Part shown: positions 37,114 through 46,316 of the stretch, in pieces | Layout: each line of letters begins with the position of its first letter | Position numbering within the stretch: position 1 is the first letter of the stretch | Origin: Mesorhizobium sp. SCN 65-20 | GTDB lineage: Bacteria > Pseudomonadota > Alphaproteobacteria > Rhizobiales > Rhizobiaceae | Reading direction: 5' to 3' | Assembly (NCBI GenBank): GCA_001724355.1 | Contig: MEEF01000006.1 | Coordinates: 62,001-126,000 of the forward strand | DNA: 64,000 nucleotides | Notes under the pieces: generated by a model | The model's input: only the letters and a program-made list of their open reading frames with translations | Told to the model about the DNA's origin: nothing | Database searches by the model: none | Position numbers and translations under genes: made by a program

Positions 37114-38121
37114 ATGACGGTTCTGGTTACGGGCACGGCGGGCTTCATCGGCTTTCATGTCGCCAGGCGACTGCTCGCCGACGGCTACGAGGTGGTCGGC
37201 TTCGACAGCGTCACCGACTACTACGAGACCTCGCTCAAGCGGGCGCGCCTCGCCATGCTCGCCGAGCACGGCGACTTCAGCTTCATCGAGGCCGATCTCT
37301 CGGATGCGGCGGCGGTCCGTTCGGCCTTCGCCTGCCGGCCGCAGCTGGTCGTTCACCTGGCGGCCCAGGCCGGGGTGCGCTACTCGCTCGACCATCCGCA
37401 GGCCTATGTCGACGCCAACATCACCGGCTTCCTCAACATTCTCGAGAACTGCCGGGCGTCGATGCCCAGGCACCTTGTCTATGCCTCGTCGAGCTCGGTC
37501 TATGGCGGCAACAAGAAGCAGCCCTACTCGCCGCGCGACGGCGTCGACCATCCGGTCAGCCTCTACGCCGCCACCAAGAAGGCCAACGAACTGATGGCCC
37601 ATACCTACAGCCATCTGTTCGGGATTCCCGCCACCGGCCTGCGCTTCTTCACCGTCTACGGCCCCTGGGGCCGGCCGGACATGGCGTACTACAAGTTCAC
37701 CCGCTCGATTTTCGCGGGCCAGCCCATCGACGTCTACAACGGCGGCGACATGTACCGGGACTTCACCTACATCGACGACATCGTCGAGGGCATCGTGAGG
37801 CTCATGGACCTGCCGCCCAAGCCGGACCCCGACTACGACGTGGCAACGGGCGGCGCTTCGGGCAGCTGGGCTCCGCACCGGGTCATGAACATCGGCAACC
37901 GCCGCAAGGAACATCTCATGGAGATGATCCGGGTTCTCGAGCGGGCGACCGGCCGCGAGGCGATCAAGAACTTCATGCCGCTGCAGCCTGGCGACGTGCT
38001 GAGCACATGGGCCGACGTCACTGACCTGGAGGCGCTGATCGGCGAGCTTCCACACACGCCGATCGAGGAGGGGCTGGTCCGCTTCGTCGACTGGTACGGG
38101 CGCTACTACAAGGTGCAATAG
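37114..38121 (+). CDS. UDP-glucuronate 4-epimerase-like NAD-dependent epimerase
   Basis: A 335-aa short-chain dehydrogenase-fold epimerase. The NAD motif is GTAGFIGFHVA (residues 7-17), and the catalytic Tyr151-x3-Lys155 occurs in SLYAATKKANE. Family stretches LRFFTVYGPWGRPDMAYYKF and DFTYIDDIVEGIVRL fit UDP-glucuronate 4-epimerases (LpsL/GAE type), which make UDP-galacturonate for surface sugars. I chose the ATG at 37114 because it starts at the nucleotide-binding strand; in-frame GTG 37093 and ATG 37096 would add a few residues. Confidence 0.9.
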   Translation: MTVLVTGTAGFIGFHVARRLLADGYEVVGFDSVTDYYETSLKRARLAMLAEHGDFSFIEADLSDAAAVRSAFACRPQLVVHLAAQAGVRYSLDHPQAYVDANITGFLNILENCRASMPRHLVYASSSSVYGGNKKQPYSPRDGVDHPVSLYAATKKANELMAHTYSHLFGIPATGLRFFTVYGPWGRPDMAYYKFTRSIFAGQPIDVYNGGDMYRDFTYIDDIVEGIVRLMDLPPKPDPDYDVATGGASGSWAPHRVMNIGNRRKEHLMEMIRVLERATGREAIKNFMPLQPGDVLSTWADVTDLEALIGELPHTPIEEGLVRFVDWYGRYYKVQ

Positions 38122-38133
38122 CGCACCGACCCG

Positions 38134-39582
38134 TCAGACATATTGGCCACCGGTCGCGGAACTGCCGGCGGCATTCCCGGGGAGGTAGTTCGCGCCACCC
38201 CCGGCATTGATGCAGCCATTCTGGGTGACGCTGTAGCGCGGGCCGGTCGCTGCTCCCGCGAACGTCATACCGCTGCACAGGATGTCGCCGCCCTGGCATG
38301 AGGCGAAGGCGGACGCAAAGGCCGGCGAGCCGGACAGGGTCACGGTGCGTCCCTCGACGTCGACGATGCCGCCGCTCCGCGCCAGCCAGTGGACGGGCGC
38401 CGCGCCGCCGATCGCATAATTGCCGACCGCCGATGCGACGCCGTTCTTCTGGCAGGCGAGGTGGCCCTGGGCGCAGGCGCCGAACCGGACGTTCTGGAAC
38501 TGCACCGCCCCTCCATCGGAGTTGAGCCCGTATCCGGCCGACGTCGTGCGCAGCTCGAGATCCCTCACCAGTGCGCGCGTGCCGGCCGATGCAGTGACCG
38601 CGCTCGCAGAGGTGGCCGTGATCACCACGTTGCCGGGCGCGGCACCGTTGCCGGCGAGCACGAGACTACCGGCGCCGCCCTGACCGGTAGTTGCCGGCAG
38701 CGAGACCGCGCCGGCGTAGGTGCCGTCGGCGATCTGGACCGTCACCGCGAAGCCGCCGAAATCGATGCCCGCGGCAGCGTTCAACGCCTTCTGGATCGTC
38801 TGGAAGGCGCCGCCACTTGTGTTGGCGAGTCCGTTGTTCGCATCCGATCCGTCGGTCCTCACGTAGTACACCCTGTTGGCGGCGAGCCTTTCGCGAATGT
38901 TCCTCTTGGTCACGACCTGATTGTCGTCGGTCAGGTCGGGCGCTTGCGACAGCAGGACACGGCCGTCTGTCCTGTTGACCTTCAGGGCTTCGGTCCAGGC
39001 GATGCCGTCGGGCGAAACCTTGACATGCCAGTCGTCGTCGCCCGTAAGTCCGAACTCGGCGCGGCCGGAGTAACCGGTCTGGAAGAGCAGGGATGCGGTG
39101 TCGCCGGCCGTCGCCTTGTTGATCTTGACCTGGTGGCTGGCCCCCTGGTTGTCGAACAGGACGGCCGGGCTCTTGACCGACAGCCGGTTGGTAGCGTCGG
39201 CAGCGGCATTGACGCCTACCATGGGCACAGGATTGGCGCCGAGGGCGACGGCGTCGACCCAAGTCGTTCCATCAAAGGCGAAAAGGCGCTGCTCGTCCTC
39301 GACCCATGCCAGCCACCCTTTGACAGGCTCGTAAAACGTCCAGGCGCCGTCCTGCCAGGCGGCGATCTGGCCGGGCTTGCCGCTCCAGGCGCCTGTCGGT
39401 GCCGGAGCCACGATGTAGCGGTCGCCCTTGGACGGCGCAGCCGGCGCAGCCGCAACATGGCGGTCGAGTACCGACAACTGGACAAGCGCGTCGAGCGCAA
39501 TCAGCGCCTCGTTGTGGGTCACATGCTTCTGGGCCTGAGACGGCATGATGAAGGGCATCTTCAGATTGGTTGTTTGTTCCAA
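38134..39582 (-). CDS. DUF2793 phage-tail-like protein
   Basis: A 482-aa protein. Residues 8-110 form a DUF2793 domain (PFIMPSQAQKHVTHNEALIA...GWLAWVEDEQ), found in tail or fibre-like proteins of alphaproteobacterial phages and gene transfer agents. The middle (YYVRTDGSDANNGLANTSGG) and the rest look like a right-handed parallel beta-helix as in pectin lyase-like tailspikes. The start is a TTG at 39582 with AGGAG seven bases upstream; the earlier in-frame ATGs have no such site. No other phage genes are near, so it is an orphan. Confidence 0.82.
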   Translation of the reverse strand: MEQTTNLKMPFIMPSQAQKHVTHNEALIALDALVQLSVLDRHVAAAPAAPSKGDRYIVAPAPTGAWSGKPGQIAAWQDGAWTFYEPVKGWLAWVEDEQRLFAFDGTTWVDAVALGANPVPMVGVNAAADATNRLSVKSPAVLFDNQGASHQVKINKATAGDTASLLFQTGYSGRAEFGLTGDDDWHVKVSPDGIAWTEALKVNRTDGRVLLSQAPDLTDDNQVVTKRNIRERLAANRVYYVRTDGSDANNGLANTSGGAFQTIQKALNAAAGIDFGGFAVTVQIADGTYAGAVSLPATTGQGGAGSLVLAGNGAAPGNVVITATSASAVTASAGTRALVRDLELRTTSAGYGLNSDGGAVQFQNVRFGACAQGHLACQKNGVASAVGNYAIGGAAPVHWLARSGGIVDVEGRTVTLSGSPAFASAFASCQGGDILCSGMTFAGAATGPRYSVTQNGCINAGGGANYLPGNAAGSSATGGQYV

Positions 39583-39922
39583 GGCGCGCTCCTGTGGTTG
39601 CTGTCCCTGCATTATCGAGCGGGTCGGAAGGGGGTGGAGAAACGAGCCGATTTGTTCACGCCACGGCGACACCGGAGGTGGCCGGGAAAGCCTGTGCGGC
39701 CGGCGTTTGCCAGGGTCAGGATTTTCCCTTTCGCCGCTCCTTGCCGGGTTCTGGTGGAAATGATTTCCGGCGCACCCGGTCCGGGCGGCAAAAGACGACC
39801 CGGTTGACCGCCCATTTTGGACATCGTCTTCTTGCGACATCGCGGGATTATGGGAAACTGCGCGCAACAGGCCGCAAACGCACTGAAGCTGCGGCTATCG
39901 AGCGCTTTGCGAAGGCCTTTCA
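39583..39922. other. Gene-free divergent region before cysD
   Basis: These 340 bases separate the DUF2793 gene and cysD. I see no gene. A TTGACC at about 39803-39808 could be a -35 box for the cys operon, but no good -10 lies 16-18 bases on. The ribosome binding site for cysD is GAAGG at 39911-39915. Confidence 0.45.
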
Positions 39923-40828
39923 ATGCTTGCCAGACTGACGCACCTCGACCGTCTCGAAGCCGAGGCGATCCACATCTTCCGTGAAGTCGCTGCGACCTTT
40001 TCCAAGCCGGTGATGCTCTATTCGGTGGGCAAGGACTCTTCCGTCCTCTTGCATCTCGCGATGAAGGCCTTCTATCCGGCCAAGCCGCCGTTCCCCTTCC
40101 TGCATGTCGACACGACGTGGAAGTTCCGCGAGATGATCGAGTTCCGCGACGCCATGGCGCGCGAACTCGGCTTCGACCTTCTGGTCCACGTGAATGCGGA
40201 CGGCGTTCGCGACAACATCAATCCCTTCGATCACGGCTCGAACACCCATACCCACGTAATGAAGACCGTCGGGCTGCGCCAGGCGCTCGACAAATACGGC
40301 TTCGACGCAGCCTTCGGCGGCGCGCGGCGCGACGAGGAGAAGTCGCGCGCGAAGGAACGCATCTTCTCGTTCCGCAATGCCCAGCATGCCTGGGACCCGA
40401 AGAACCAGCGGCCGGAGATGTGGAAGATCTTCAACACGCGCGTCTCGCCCGGCGAGTCGATCCGCGTCTTCCCGCTCTCCAACTGGACCGAACTCGATAT
40501 CTGGCAGTACATCCTGCAAGAGAATATCCCGATCGTGCCGCTCTACTTCGCCAAGAAGAGGCCGGTGGTCGAACGCGACGGCATGCTGATCCTGCGCGAC
40601 GACGATCGCATGAAGCTCAGGCCCGGCGAGGTCGTCGAAAACAGGCTCGTGCGCTTCCGCACGCTCGGCTGCTATCCGCTGACGGGTGCCATCGAATCCG
40701 ATGCAGATACGCTCGAGGCCATCGTCGGCGAGATGCTGACCGCCCGCACTTCCGAACGCCAGGGCCGCCTGATCGACCGCGACGAGGCCGGGTCGATGGA
40801 AAAGAAGAAGCGCGAAGGGTATTTCTGA
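39923..40828 (+). CDS. cysD: Sulfate adenylyltransferase subunit 2
   Basis: A 301-aa PP-loop ATP pyrophosphatase-type enzyme that makes adenosine 5'-phosphosulfate from sulfate and ATP together with CysN. The PP-loop is [11 protein letters not shown] (residues 33-43). Family stretches [20 protein letters not shown] and [15 protein letters not shown] are present. Full length. cysNC starts two bases after its stop. Confidence 0.97.
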   Translation: MLARLTHLDRLEAEAIHIFREVAATFSKPVMLYSVGKDSSVLLHLAMKAFYPAKPPFPFLHVDTTWKFREMIEFRDAMARELGFDLLVHVNADGVRDNINPFDHGSNTHTHVMKTVGLRQALDKYGFDAAFGGARRDEEKSRAKERIFSFRNAQHAWDPKNQRPEMWKIFNTRVSPGESIRVFPLSNWTELDIWQYILQENIPIVPLYFAKKRPVVERDGMLILRDDDRMKLRPGEVVENRLVRFRTLGCYPLTGAIESDADTLEAIVGEMLTARTSERQGRLIDRDEAGSMEKKKREGYF

Positions 40829-40830
40829 AA

Positions 40831-42768
40831 ATGCGCCACGCCATCGCAAACGAGATCGAGGTCGTCGAAAGCGTCCGCGAATACCTGGCCTCCCAGGAGC
40901 GCAAGTCGCTGCTGCGCTTCCTTACCTGCGGATCGGTTGACGACGGCAAGTCGACGCTGATCGGCCGGCTGCTCTCGGACACCAAGCAGATATTCGAGGA
41001 CCAACTCGCCGCGCTTGAGCGCGACTCGCGCAAGCACGGCACGACCGGCGAGGACGTCGATTTCGCGCTCCTGGTCGACGGGCTGGAGGCGGAGCGCGAG
41101 CAGGGCATCACGATCGACGTCGCCTATCGCTTCTTTGCCACGGCGAAGCGCAAGTTCATCGTCGCCGATACGCCGGGCCACGAGCAATACACGCGCAACA
41201 TGGCCACCGGCGCCTCGACGGCCGACCTGGCCATCGTGCTGGTCGACGCGCGCCAGGGCGTGCTGCGCCAGACGCGGCGGCATTCGATCATCGCCTCGCT
41301 GCTCGGCATCAAGCATATCGTCGTCGCGATCAACAAGATCGACCTCGTCGACTTCAGTCAGGAGGCCTTCGACAAGATCACCGCCGACTATCAGGCCTTC
41401 GCCGAGAGCCTCGGCTTCAAGTCCATCGTGCCAATCCCCATGTCGGCGCGATTTGGCGACAACGTCACCCGCCGCTCCGAGAAAATGGGCTGGTATTCAG
41501 GCCCGACGCTGCTTGAGCATCTCGAAAGCGTCGTCGTCGAGGAGGACGCGGTCGCGCAAGCCTTCCGCTTCCCGGTGCAGTACGTGAACCGGCCCAATCT
41601 CGATTTCCGCGGCTTTGCCGGCACCGTCGCCTCGGGCTCCATCTCGCAGGGAGACGAGATCGTCGTCGCCAAGTCCGGCAAGGCTTCCAGGGTCAGGCGC
41701 ATCGTGGCGCATGGCGGCGACCTGCGCACGGCGGTCGCCGGTCAGGCGATCACGCTCGTGCTGGAAGACGAGGTCGAGGTTTCGCGCGGCAACGTGCTGG
41801 TGACCCCCGGCAGCCGGCCGCATGTGGCGGACCAGTTTGCCGCCAACGTCGTCTGGTTCGACGAGAAGGCGCTGTTGCCGGGGCGTTCCTACATCTTGCG
41901 CACCGAGAGCGATCAGGCCAGTGCCACGGTGACGGACCTGAAATATCGCATCAACGTCAACGACTTCGCCCACGAGGCCGCGAAATCGCTGGAGATGAAC
42001 GAGGTCGGCGTCTGCAACATCTCGACCCAGTCGCCCGTTGCCTTCGACAACTTCGCCGACAACCGCACGACGGGCGCCTTCATCCTAATCGACCGCATCA
42101 GCAACGCCACGGTCGGCGCCGGCATGATCCTGCATCCGTTGCGCCGGGCCGAGAACATCCACTGGCAGTCACTCGACGTGACGCGCAAGGCGCGTGCCGA
42201 TCTCAAGAACCAGAGCCCCAAGGTGCTGTGGTTCACCGGCTTGTCGGGGTCGGGGAAATCGACCGTCGCAAACCTGCTCGAGAGGAAGCTGCACGCCGCA
42301 GGACGGCACACCTACATCCTCGACGGCGACAACGTCCGCCACGGCCTGAACCGCGACCTCGGCTTCACCGACGAGGATCGCGTCGAGAACATCCGCCGCG
42401 TGGCCGAGGTGGCCAAGCTGATGGCGGATGCCGGTCTGATCGTCATTGTTTCGTTCATCTCGCCCTTCCGTGCCGAGCGCCGCATGGCGCGCGAATTGAT
42501 GGGAACCGGCGAGTTCGTCGAGGTGTTCGTCGACACGCCGTTCGAGGAATGCGCCAAGCGCGACACCAAGGGCCTCTATGCGCGTGCGCTTTCGGGCGCG
42601 ATCAAGAACTTCACCGGCGTCGATTCACCCTATGAAACGCCTGAGAATCCTGAAATTCATCTCCAGACACTCGGACGGACTCCGGAAGAGATGGTCGAGA
42701 CGATCGAGAACTGGCTGAATGAGCGTGACGTTGCAGAACACCAATTCGACGACGGCGGCGGCATCTGA
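40831..42768 (+). CDS. cysNC: Bifunctional sulfate adenylyltransferase subunit 1 / APS kinase
   Basis: A 645-aa fusion. The N-terminal GTPase (CysN) shows [14 protein letters not shown] (residues 34-47), [17 protein letters not shown] and NKIDLVD. The C-terminal APS kinase (CysC) has its own P-loop GLSGSGKST (470-478) and [17 protein letters not shown]. Together with CysD it converts sulfate to PAPS. The same fusion is known as NodQ in rhizobia. Its last 50 bases overlap the start of cysQ. Confidence 0.96.
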   Translation: MRHAIANEIEVVESVREYLASQERKSLLRFLTCGSVDDGKSTLIGRLLSDTKQIFEDQLAALERDSRKHGTTGEDVDFALLVDGLEAEREQGITIDVAYRFFATAKRKFIVADTPGHEQYTRNMATGASTADLAIVLVDARQGVLRQTRRHSIIASLLGIKHIVVAINKIDLVDFSQEAFDKITADYQAFAESLGFKSIVPIPMSARFGDNVTRRSEKMGWYSGPTLLEHLESVVVEEDAVAQAFRFPVQYVNRPNLDFRGFAGTVASGSISQGDEIVVAKSGKASRVRRIVAHGGDLRTAVAGQAITLVLEDEVEVSRGNVLVTPGSRPHVADQFAANVVWFDEKALLPGRSYILRTESDQASATVTDLKYRINVNDFAHEAAKSLEMNEVGVCNISTQSPVAFDNFADNRTTGAFILIDRISNATVGAGMILHPLRRAENIHWQSLDVTRKARADLKNQSPKVLWFTGLSGSGKSTVANLLERKLHAAGRHTYILDGDNVRHGLNRDLGFTDEDRVENIRRVAEVAKLMADAGLIVIVSFISPFRAERRMARELMGTGEFVEVFVDTPFEECAKRDTKGLYARALSGAIKNFTGVDSPYETPENPEIHLQTLGRTPEEMVETIENWLNERDVAEHQFDDGGGI

Positions 42769-43570
42769 CGAGGCAATTCTCGCGACGTTCGAGGCGCTCG
42801 CCATCGCGGCCGGGCGCGCGATCATGGATGTCTACAATTCCGAGATCGAAGTCACCGACAAGGCGGACGCTACGCCCGTCACGCTGGCCGACAAGGCGAG
42901 CGAGAGGGTGATACTGGCCGGCCTGCGCGTGGCTTTCCCGAACGTGCCGTGCGTCGCCGAGGAGGAGGTCGCGGACGGCATCGTGCCGCCCGATCTCGGG
43001 CAGGCCTTCTTCGTGGTGGACCCGCTCGACGGTACCAAGGAATTCGTGAAGCGCAGGACGGACTTCACCGTCAACATCGCGCTCGTCAGGGACGGGGCGC
43101 CCGTGGTCGGGGTGGTTTATGCCCCCGCCACCGGACGTTTCTTCGCCGGTCGCCCGGGGCATGCCGAGGCATTCGATATCGTCGAGGGGAAGGCGTCCAC
43201 CCGCCACAGGATCCATGTTCGGGAAGGGCGCCAGCCGCTGACGATCGTCGCCAGCCGGTCGCATCTGACCCCCGAGACCGAAGCCTTCATCAAGAAGGTC
43301 TCAGCCGCCGAGATCGTTTCGGTCGGCTCGTCGCTGAAGTTCTGCCTGGTGGCATCAGGCGAGGCGGACCTCTATCCGCGCTTTGGCAGGACGATGGAAT
43401 GGGATACGGCGGCCGGGGACGCCGTGCTGCGAGCTGCCGGCGGCACCACGCATACTCTGGATGGTGCGCCGCTGACCTACGGCAAGCGCAACCAGGCCGA
43501 AGATGCGGATTTCGCCAATCCGCATTTCGTGTCGAGCGGCCGGATCGCCGATCCGGCCTTCCGCTTCTGA
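42719..43570 (+). CDS. cysQ: 3'(2'),5'-bisphosphate nucleotidase CysQ
   Basis: A 283-aa inositol-monophosphatase-fold enzyme that removes the 3'-phosphate of PAP, the by-product of PAPS use. Metal motifs are VAEEEVADG and [18 protein letters not shown] (Asp101, Asp104), with [16 protein letters not shown] near the end. The ATG at 42719 lies 50 bases inside cysNC in another frame, a fairly long overlap; no later ATG keeps the first helix. It completes the sulfate-activation operon. Confidence 0.95.
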   Translation: MSVTLQNTNSTTAAASDEAILATFEALAIAAGRAIMDVYNSEIEVTDKADATPVTLADKASERVILAGLRVAFPNVPCVAEEEVADGIVPPDLGQAFFVVDPLDGTKEFVKRRTDFTVNIALVRDGAPVVGVVYAPATGRFFAGRPGHAEAFDIVEGKASTRHRIHVREGRQPLTIVASRSHLTPETEAFIKKVSAAEIVSVGSSLKFCLVASGEADLYPRFGRTMEWDTAAGDAVLRAAGGTTHTLDGAPLTYGKRNQAEDADFANPHFVSSGRIADPAFRF

Positions 43571-43574
43571 CGTC

Positions 43575-44717
43575 TTATTCCGCCGCGATCTTCGCCGAAT
43601 TCGATCCGACATAGTTGCGGATCGTGGTGATGATCCGGTCCTGGTCGGCTTCGCTCAGATAGGGGTGCATCGGCAGGCACAGGATGATGCCCGGAACGGC
43701 CTCCGAGACCGGCAGGCCCTTCGGCGTGCGCGGATAGTGGCTGTAGGCGACCTGCACGTGCAGTGGCTTCACGTAGTAGATGACCGACGGGATGCCCTGT
43801 TCCTGCAGGTGCTTCTTCAGGCCGTCGCGGTCGGCGGTTTCGATTGCGTACTGCGCCCAGGCCGAGCGGCCGCCGGCGGGTGCGCGCGATGCCTTGACCA
43901 CGTCGCCGAGGCCGTCGGCGTAGCGCTGGGCCACCTTGGCGCGGGCCTGCATCTCGTCTTCGAGGATGGCGAGCTTCTCGATGAGGATCGCCGCCTGGAT
44001 CGTGTCGAGGCGCGAGTTCAGGCCGACATGGATGTTGTCGTACTGGGTTTCGCCCTTGCCGTGGAAGGCGAAGGAGCGCAGGCGCTCGGCGAAGGCGTCG
44101 TCGTTGGTGAACATCGCACCGCCGTCGCCGTAGCAGCCGAGCGGCTTGGCCGGATAGAAGCTTGTGGCGCCGACGTGGCCGAACGCGCCGCACATCTTGC
44201 CGTCCTGCGAGCCGCCGATCGACTGTGCCGCGTCCTCGATGACGAGCAGGTTCTCGCGCTTGGCGATCGCGTCGATCGCGGCGTAGTCGGCGGCGATGCC
44301 GAACAGGTCGACCGGGATGATCGCCTTCGGCTTCAGGCGGCCCTCGGCCTTGACCATGGCGATGGCGGCCTCGAGGCTTTCGATGCTGATGTTGTAGGTC
44401 TCGGGCTCGATGTCGACGAAAACCGGCTCTGCCTTGGCCAGCGCCACCACTTCGGCGGTGGCCGCAAAGGTGAAGCTCGGCACGAACACCGCGTCGCCCG
44501 GGCCGATGCCGGAGGCGAGCAGCGGCAGCAGCAGCGCATCGGTGCCGTTGGCGCAGGCGATCGCGTGCTTGACGCCGACATACTTCGCCAGTTGGTTTTC
44601 GAATTCGGTGACTTCCGGCCCGAGGATGTAGCGCCCGTCGTCGACGACCTTGTCGATCGCCGCCTTCAGACGGTCGCGGATTCTTTCGCGCTGCGCGCCG
44701 AGATCGATGAACTGCAT
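43575..44717 (-). CDS. DegT/DnrJ/EryC1 family sugar aminotransferase
   Basis: A 380-aa PLP enzyme of the nucleotide-sugar aminotransferase family. The Schiff-base lysine is Lys191 (TSFYPAKPLGCYGDGGAMF), the upstream aspartate motif is VIEDAAQSIGG, and ANGTDALLLPLLASG binds the cofactor. It resembles WbpE/WlbC-type enzymes that put an amino group on a keto-sugar for O-antigen or capsule. The ATG at 44717 is clear. It ends four bases from the convergent cysQ. Confidence 0.93.
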   Translation of the reverse strand: MQFIDLGAQRERIRDRLKAAIDKVVDDGRYILGPEVTEFENQLAKYVGVKHAIACANGTDALLLPLLASGIGPGDAVFVPSFTFAATAEVVALAKAEPVFVDIEPETYNISIESLEAAIAMVKAEGRLKPKAIIPVDLFGIAADYAAIDAIAKRENLLVIEDAAQSIGGSQDGKMCGAFGHVGATSFYPAKPLGCYGDGGAMFTNDDAFAERLRSFAFHGKGETQYDNIHVGLNSRLDTIQAAILIEKLAILEDEMQARAKVAQRYADGLGDVVKASRAPAGGRSAWAQYAIETADRDGLKKHLQEQGIPSVIYYVKPLHVQVAYSHYPRTPKGLPVSEAVPGIILCLPMHPYLSEADQDRIITTIRNYVGSNSAKIAAE

Positions 44718-44858
44718 ACTGGCCCCAAAACCCTTGTGTTTCTTCGCGCCGCTGATAGCAGAGTTGCCTTAGGCAAAAAAGAACAGCGCCCTGCGGCATC
44801 TCGGGCGCGGCTCAGGTTCCTGTTACTTTCGGTTGCACCGATTTCGCGCCCAAAATCG

Positions 44859-44878
44859 CGGAAAATATGGATTTTCCG
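44859..44878 (-). terminator. Hairpin between sugar kinase and aminotransferase genes
   Basis: CGGAAAAT-ATGG-ATTTTCCG is a perfect 8-base stem with a 4-base loop, 73-92 bases after the frcK stop. On the minus strand it is followed within a few bases by ATTTT. It could end the ROK-mutarotase-kinase transcript or act as an operator for the aminotransferase gene. Confidence 0.45.
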
Positions 44879-44950
44879 GCGAAGCCCGCTGAGCCGGCTT
44901 GGCAATGCGAAACATAAAGTGATCGGCGAAACCGCCCGAAAACGCCGCAA

Positions 44951-45874
44951 TCAGGCCAATTCGCGTCGCCATGGCGGGTTCGCTCCCGCCCGCGAAACGG
45001 TGATTGCGGCTGCGCGCGCGCCGAGCGTCAGCGCCTTATGGATGGCGTCTTCGGAGAGGTTTGCGACTGCCGACTTGGTAAGAGCGTTCTGTTCGTGCAG
45101 CGAGGCAAGTACGCCTGCGTTGAAGGTGTCGCCGGCGCCCACGGTATCGACCACGGTGACCTTCTCAGGTGTCACCGAAACCTGCTGCTTCTTGCTGTAG
45201 GCGGTCGCGCCCTTGCTTCCCCGGGTGATGATCACGAGGCTCGGTCCTCGCTTCAGCCAGTCGGCGGCGATCTCGTCGTGGCTGCCGGCTTCTCCGAACC
45301 AGGCAAGGTCCTCGTCGGACAGCTTCACGATATCCGCCATTGCGATCATCCGCTGCATGCGTTCGAGATGATGCTGCTTGTCGGAAATGAACCCCGGCCG
45401 GATGTTGGGGTCGAGCATGGTGACCCGCTTCTGGTGCTCCCGCTTCATCAGGGCTTCGTAAGCCGCGCCGCACGGTTCGGGGATCAGGCTGATCGCACCG
45501 AATAGCATCGCGTCGACGTCGTCGCCGAGGACGGGAAGATCGGCCTCCGTGAGCATGCGGCCGGCGGTGTTCTCGTCGTAGAAGGTGTAGGTCGCATGCC
45601 CGTCCGTCAGGCGCACGAAGGCCAGCGTCGTGGGACGTCCGGAAACGTTTGCGTAGCGCGAGCCGACGTTGCTTGCAGCCAGCACCTCGCGGATCTGTTG
45701 ACCGAAGAGGTCGGAGGAAAGGCCGGAGAAGAACTCCGTTGGTACGCCGAGGCGCCCCAGCGCAATGGCCGAGTTGAAGATCGCGCCGCCGGCATAAGGC
45801 GCGAAGGATGGCTCCGCCGCCGTGCTCTGCCGCGGCAGCATGTCGATGAGCGCTTCGCCGCAGCACAGGATCAT
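44951..45874 (-). CDS. frcK: PfkB-family sugar kinase (fructokinase)
   Basis: A 307-aa ribokinase-fold kinase. The N-terminal glycine motif is YAGGAIFNSAIALGRLG, and the C-terminal active-site motif is DTVGAGDTFNAGV (catalytic Asp249). Residues MLDPNIRPGF and ITRGSKGATAY are typical of fructokinases. Lying in a divergent operon beside frcBCA, it should phosphorylate the imported fructose (or a related sugar). The start ATG overlaps the mutarotase stop (ATGA). Confidence 0.9.
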   Translation of the reverse strand: MILCCGEALIDMLPRQSTAAEPSFAPYAGGAIFNSAIALGRLGVPTEFFSGLSSDLFGQQIREVLAASNVGSRYANVSGRPTTLAFVRLTDGHATYTFYDENTAGRMLTEADLPVLGDDVDAMLFGAISLIPEPCGAAYEALMKREHQKRVTMLDPNIRPGFISDKQHHLERMQRMIAMADIVKLSDEDLAWFGEAGSHDEIAADWLKRGPSLVIITRGSKGATAYSKKQQVSVTPEKVTVVDTVGAGDTFNAGVLASLHEQNALTKSAVANLSEDAIHKALTLGARAAAITVSRAGANPPWRRELA

Positions 45875-46314
45875 GTTCCAGACCTTTCGGGGTAAATGAC
45901 GCCCTTGCGGACGATGACGTTGCCGTAGAGCCTCGGCTCGCTCGTGGCAATGATCGTGTGCGCAGCCCTGACGCGGTCGTAGAATGCATCGCCGGCCAAT
46001 GGGACCACCGCGAAACCGGGCGCCCGGCGCGCGCAGACGTCGATGATCTCCTGATGCACCGGGTCCATGAGGGTGGGGTCGCCCTTGACCGTGGCCCGGA
46101 AGATCGCCTGGGCTACAAAGTCGTCGACGGGAAGCACCTGCAGAACCGCGTCCAGAACCGGGATCAATTCCAACCCGTCGGCGCGGATCACGCGGCGGCC
46201 ATGTTCCTCCGCCGGATAGTTGCCGTCGACGATGGCCAATTCGTCGCCGTGGCCCATGGCCCGCAACGTGAACAGCAGTTCGGGCCCGAGCAGAGCGGGA
46301 AGTCCGATGAGCAC
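45871..46314 (-). CDS. RbsD/FucU-type sugar mutarotase
   Basis: A 147-aa protein of the RbsD/FucU family, which speeds the exchange of sugar anomers or ring forms. Family stretches are GPELLFTLRAMGHGDELAIV and DGNYPAEEHGRRVIRADG, and the end LYGNVIVRKGVIYP is diagnostic. The start is GTG at 46314, two bases after the stop of the ROK gene; no ATG fits. It belongs to the ROK-mutarotase-kinase operon and would supply the right sugar form to the kinase. Confidence 0.9.
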   Translation of the reverse strand: MLIGLPALLGPELLFTLRAMGHGDELAIVDGNYPAEEHGRRVIRADGLELIPVLDAVLQVLPVDDFVAQAIFRATVKGDPTLMDPVHQEIIDVCARRAPGFAVVPLAGDAFYDRVRAAHTIIATSEPRLYGNVIVRKGVIYPERSGT

Positions 46315-46316
46315 GG

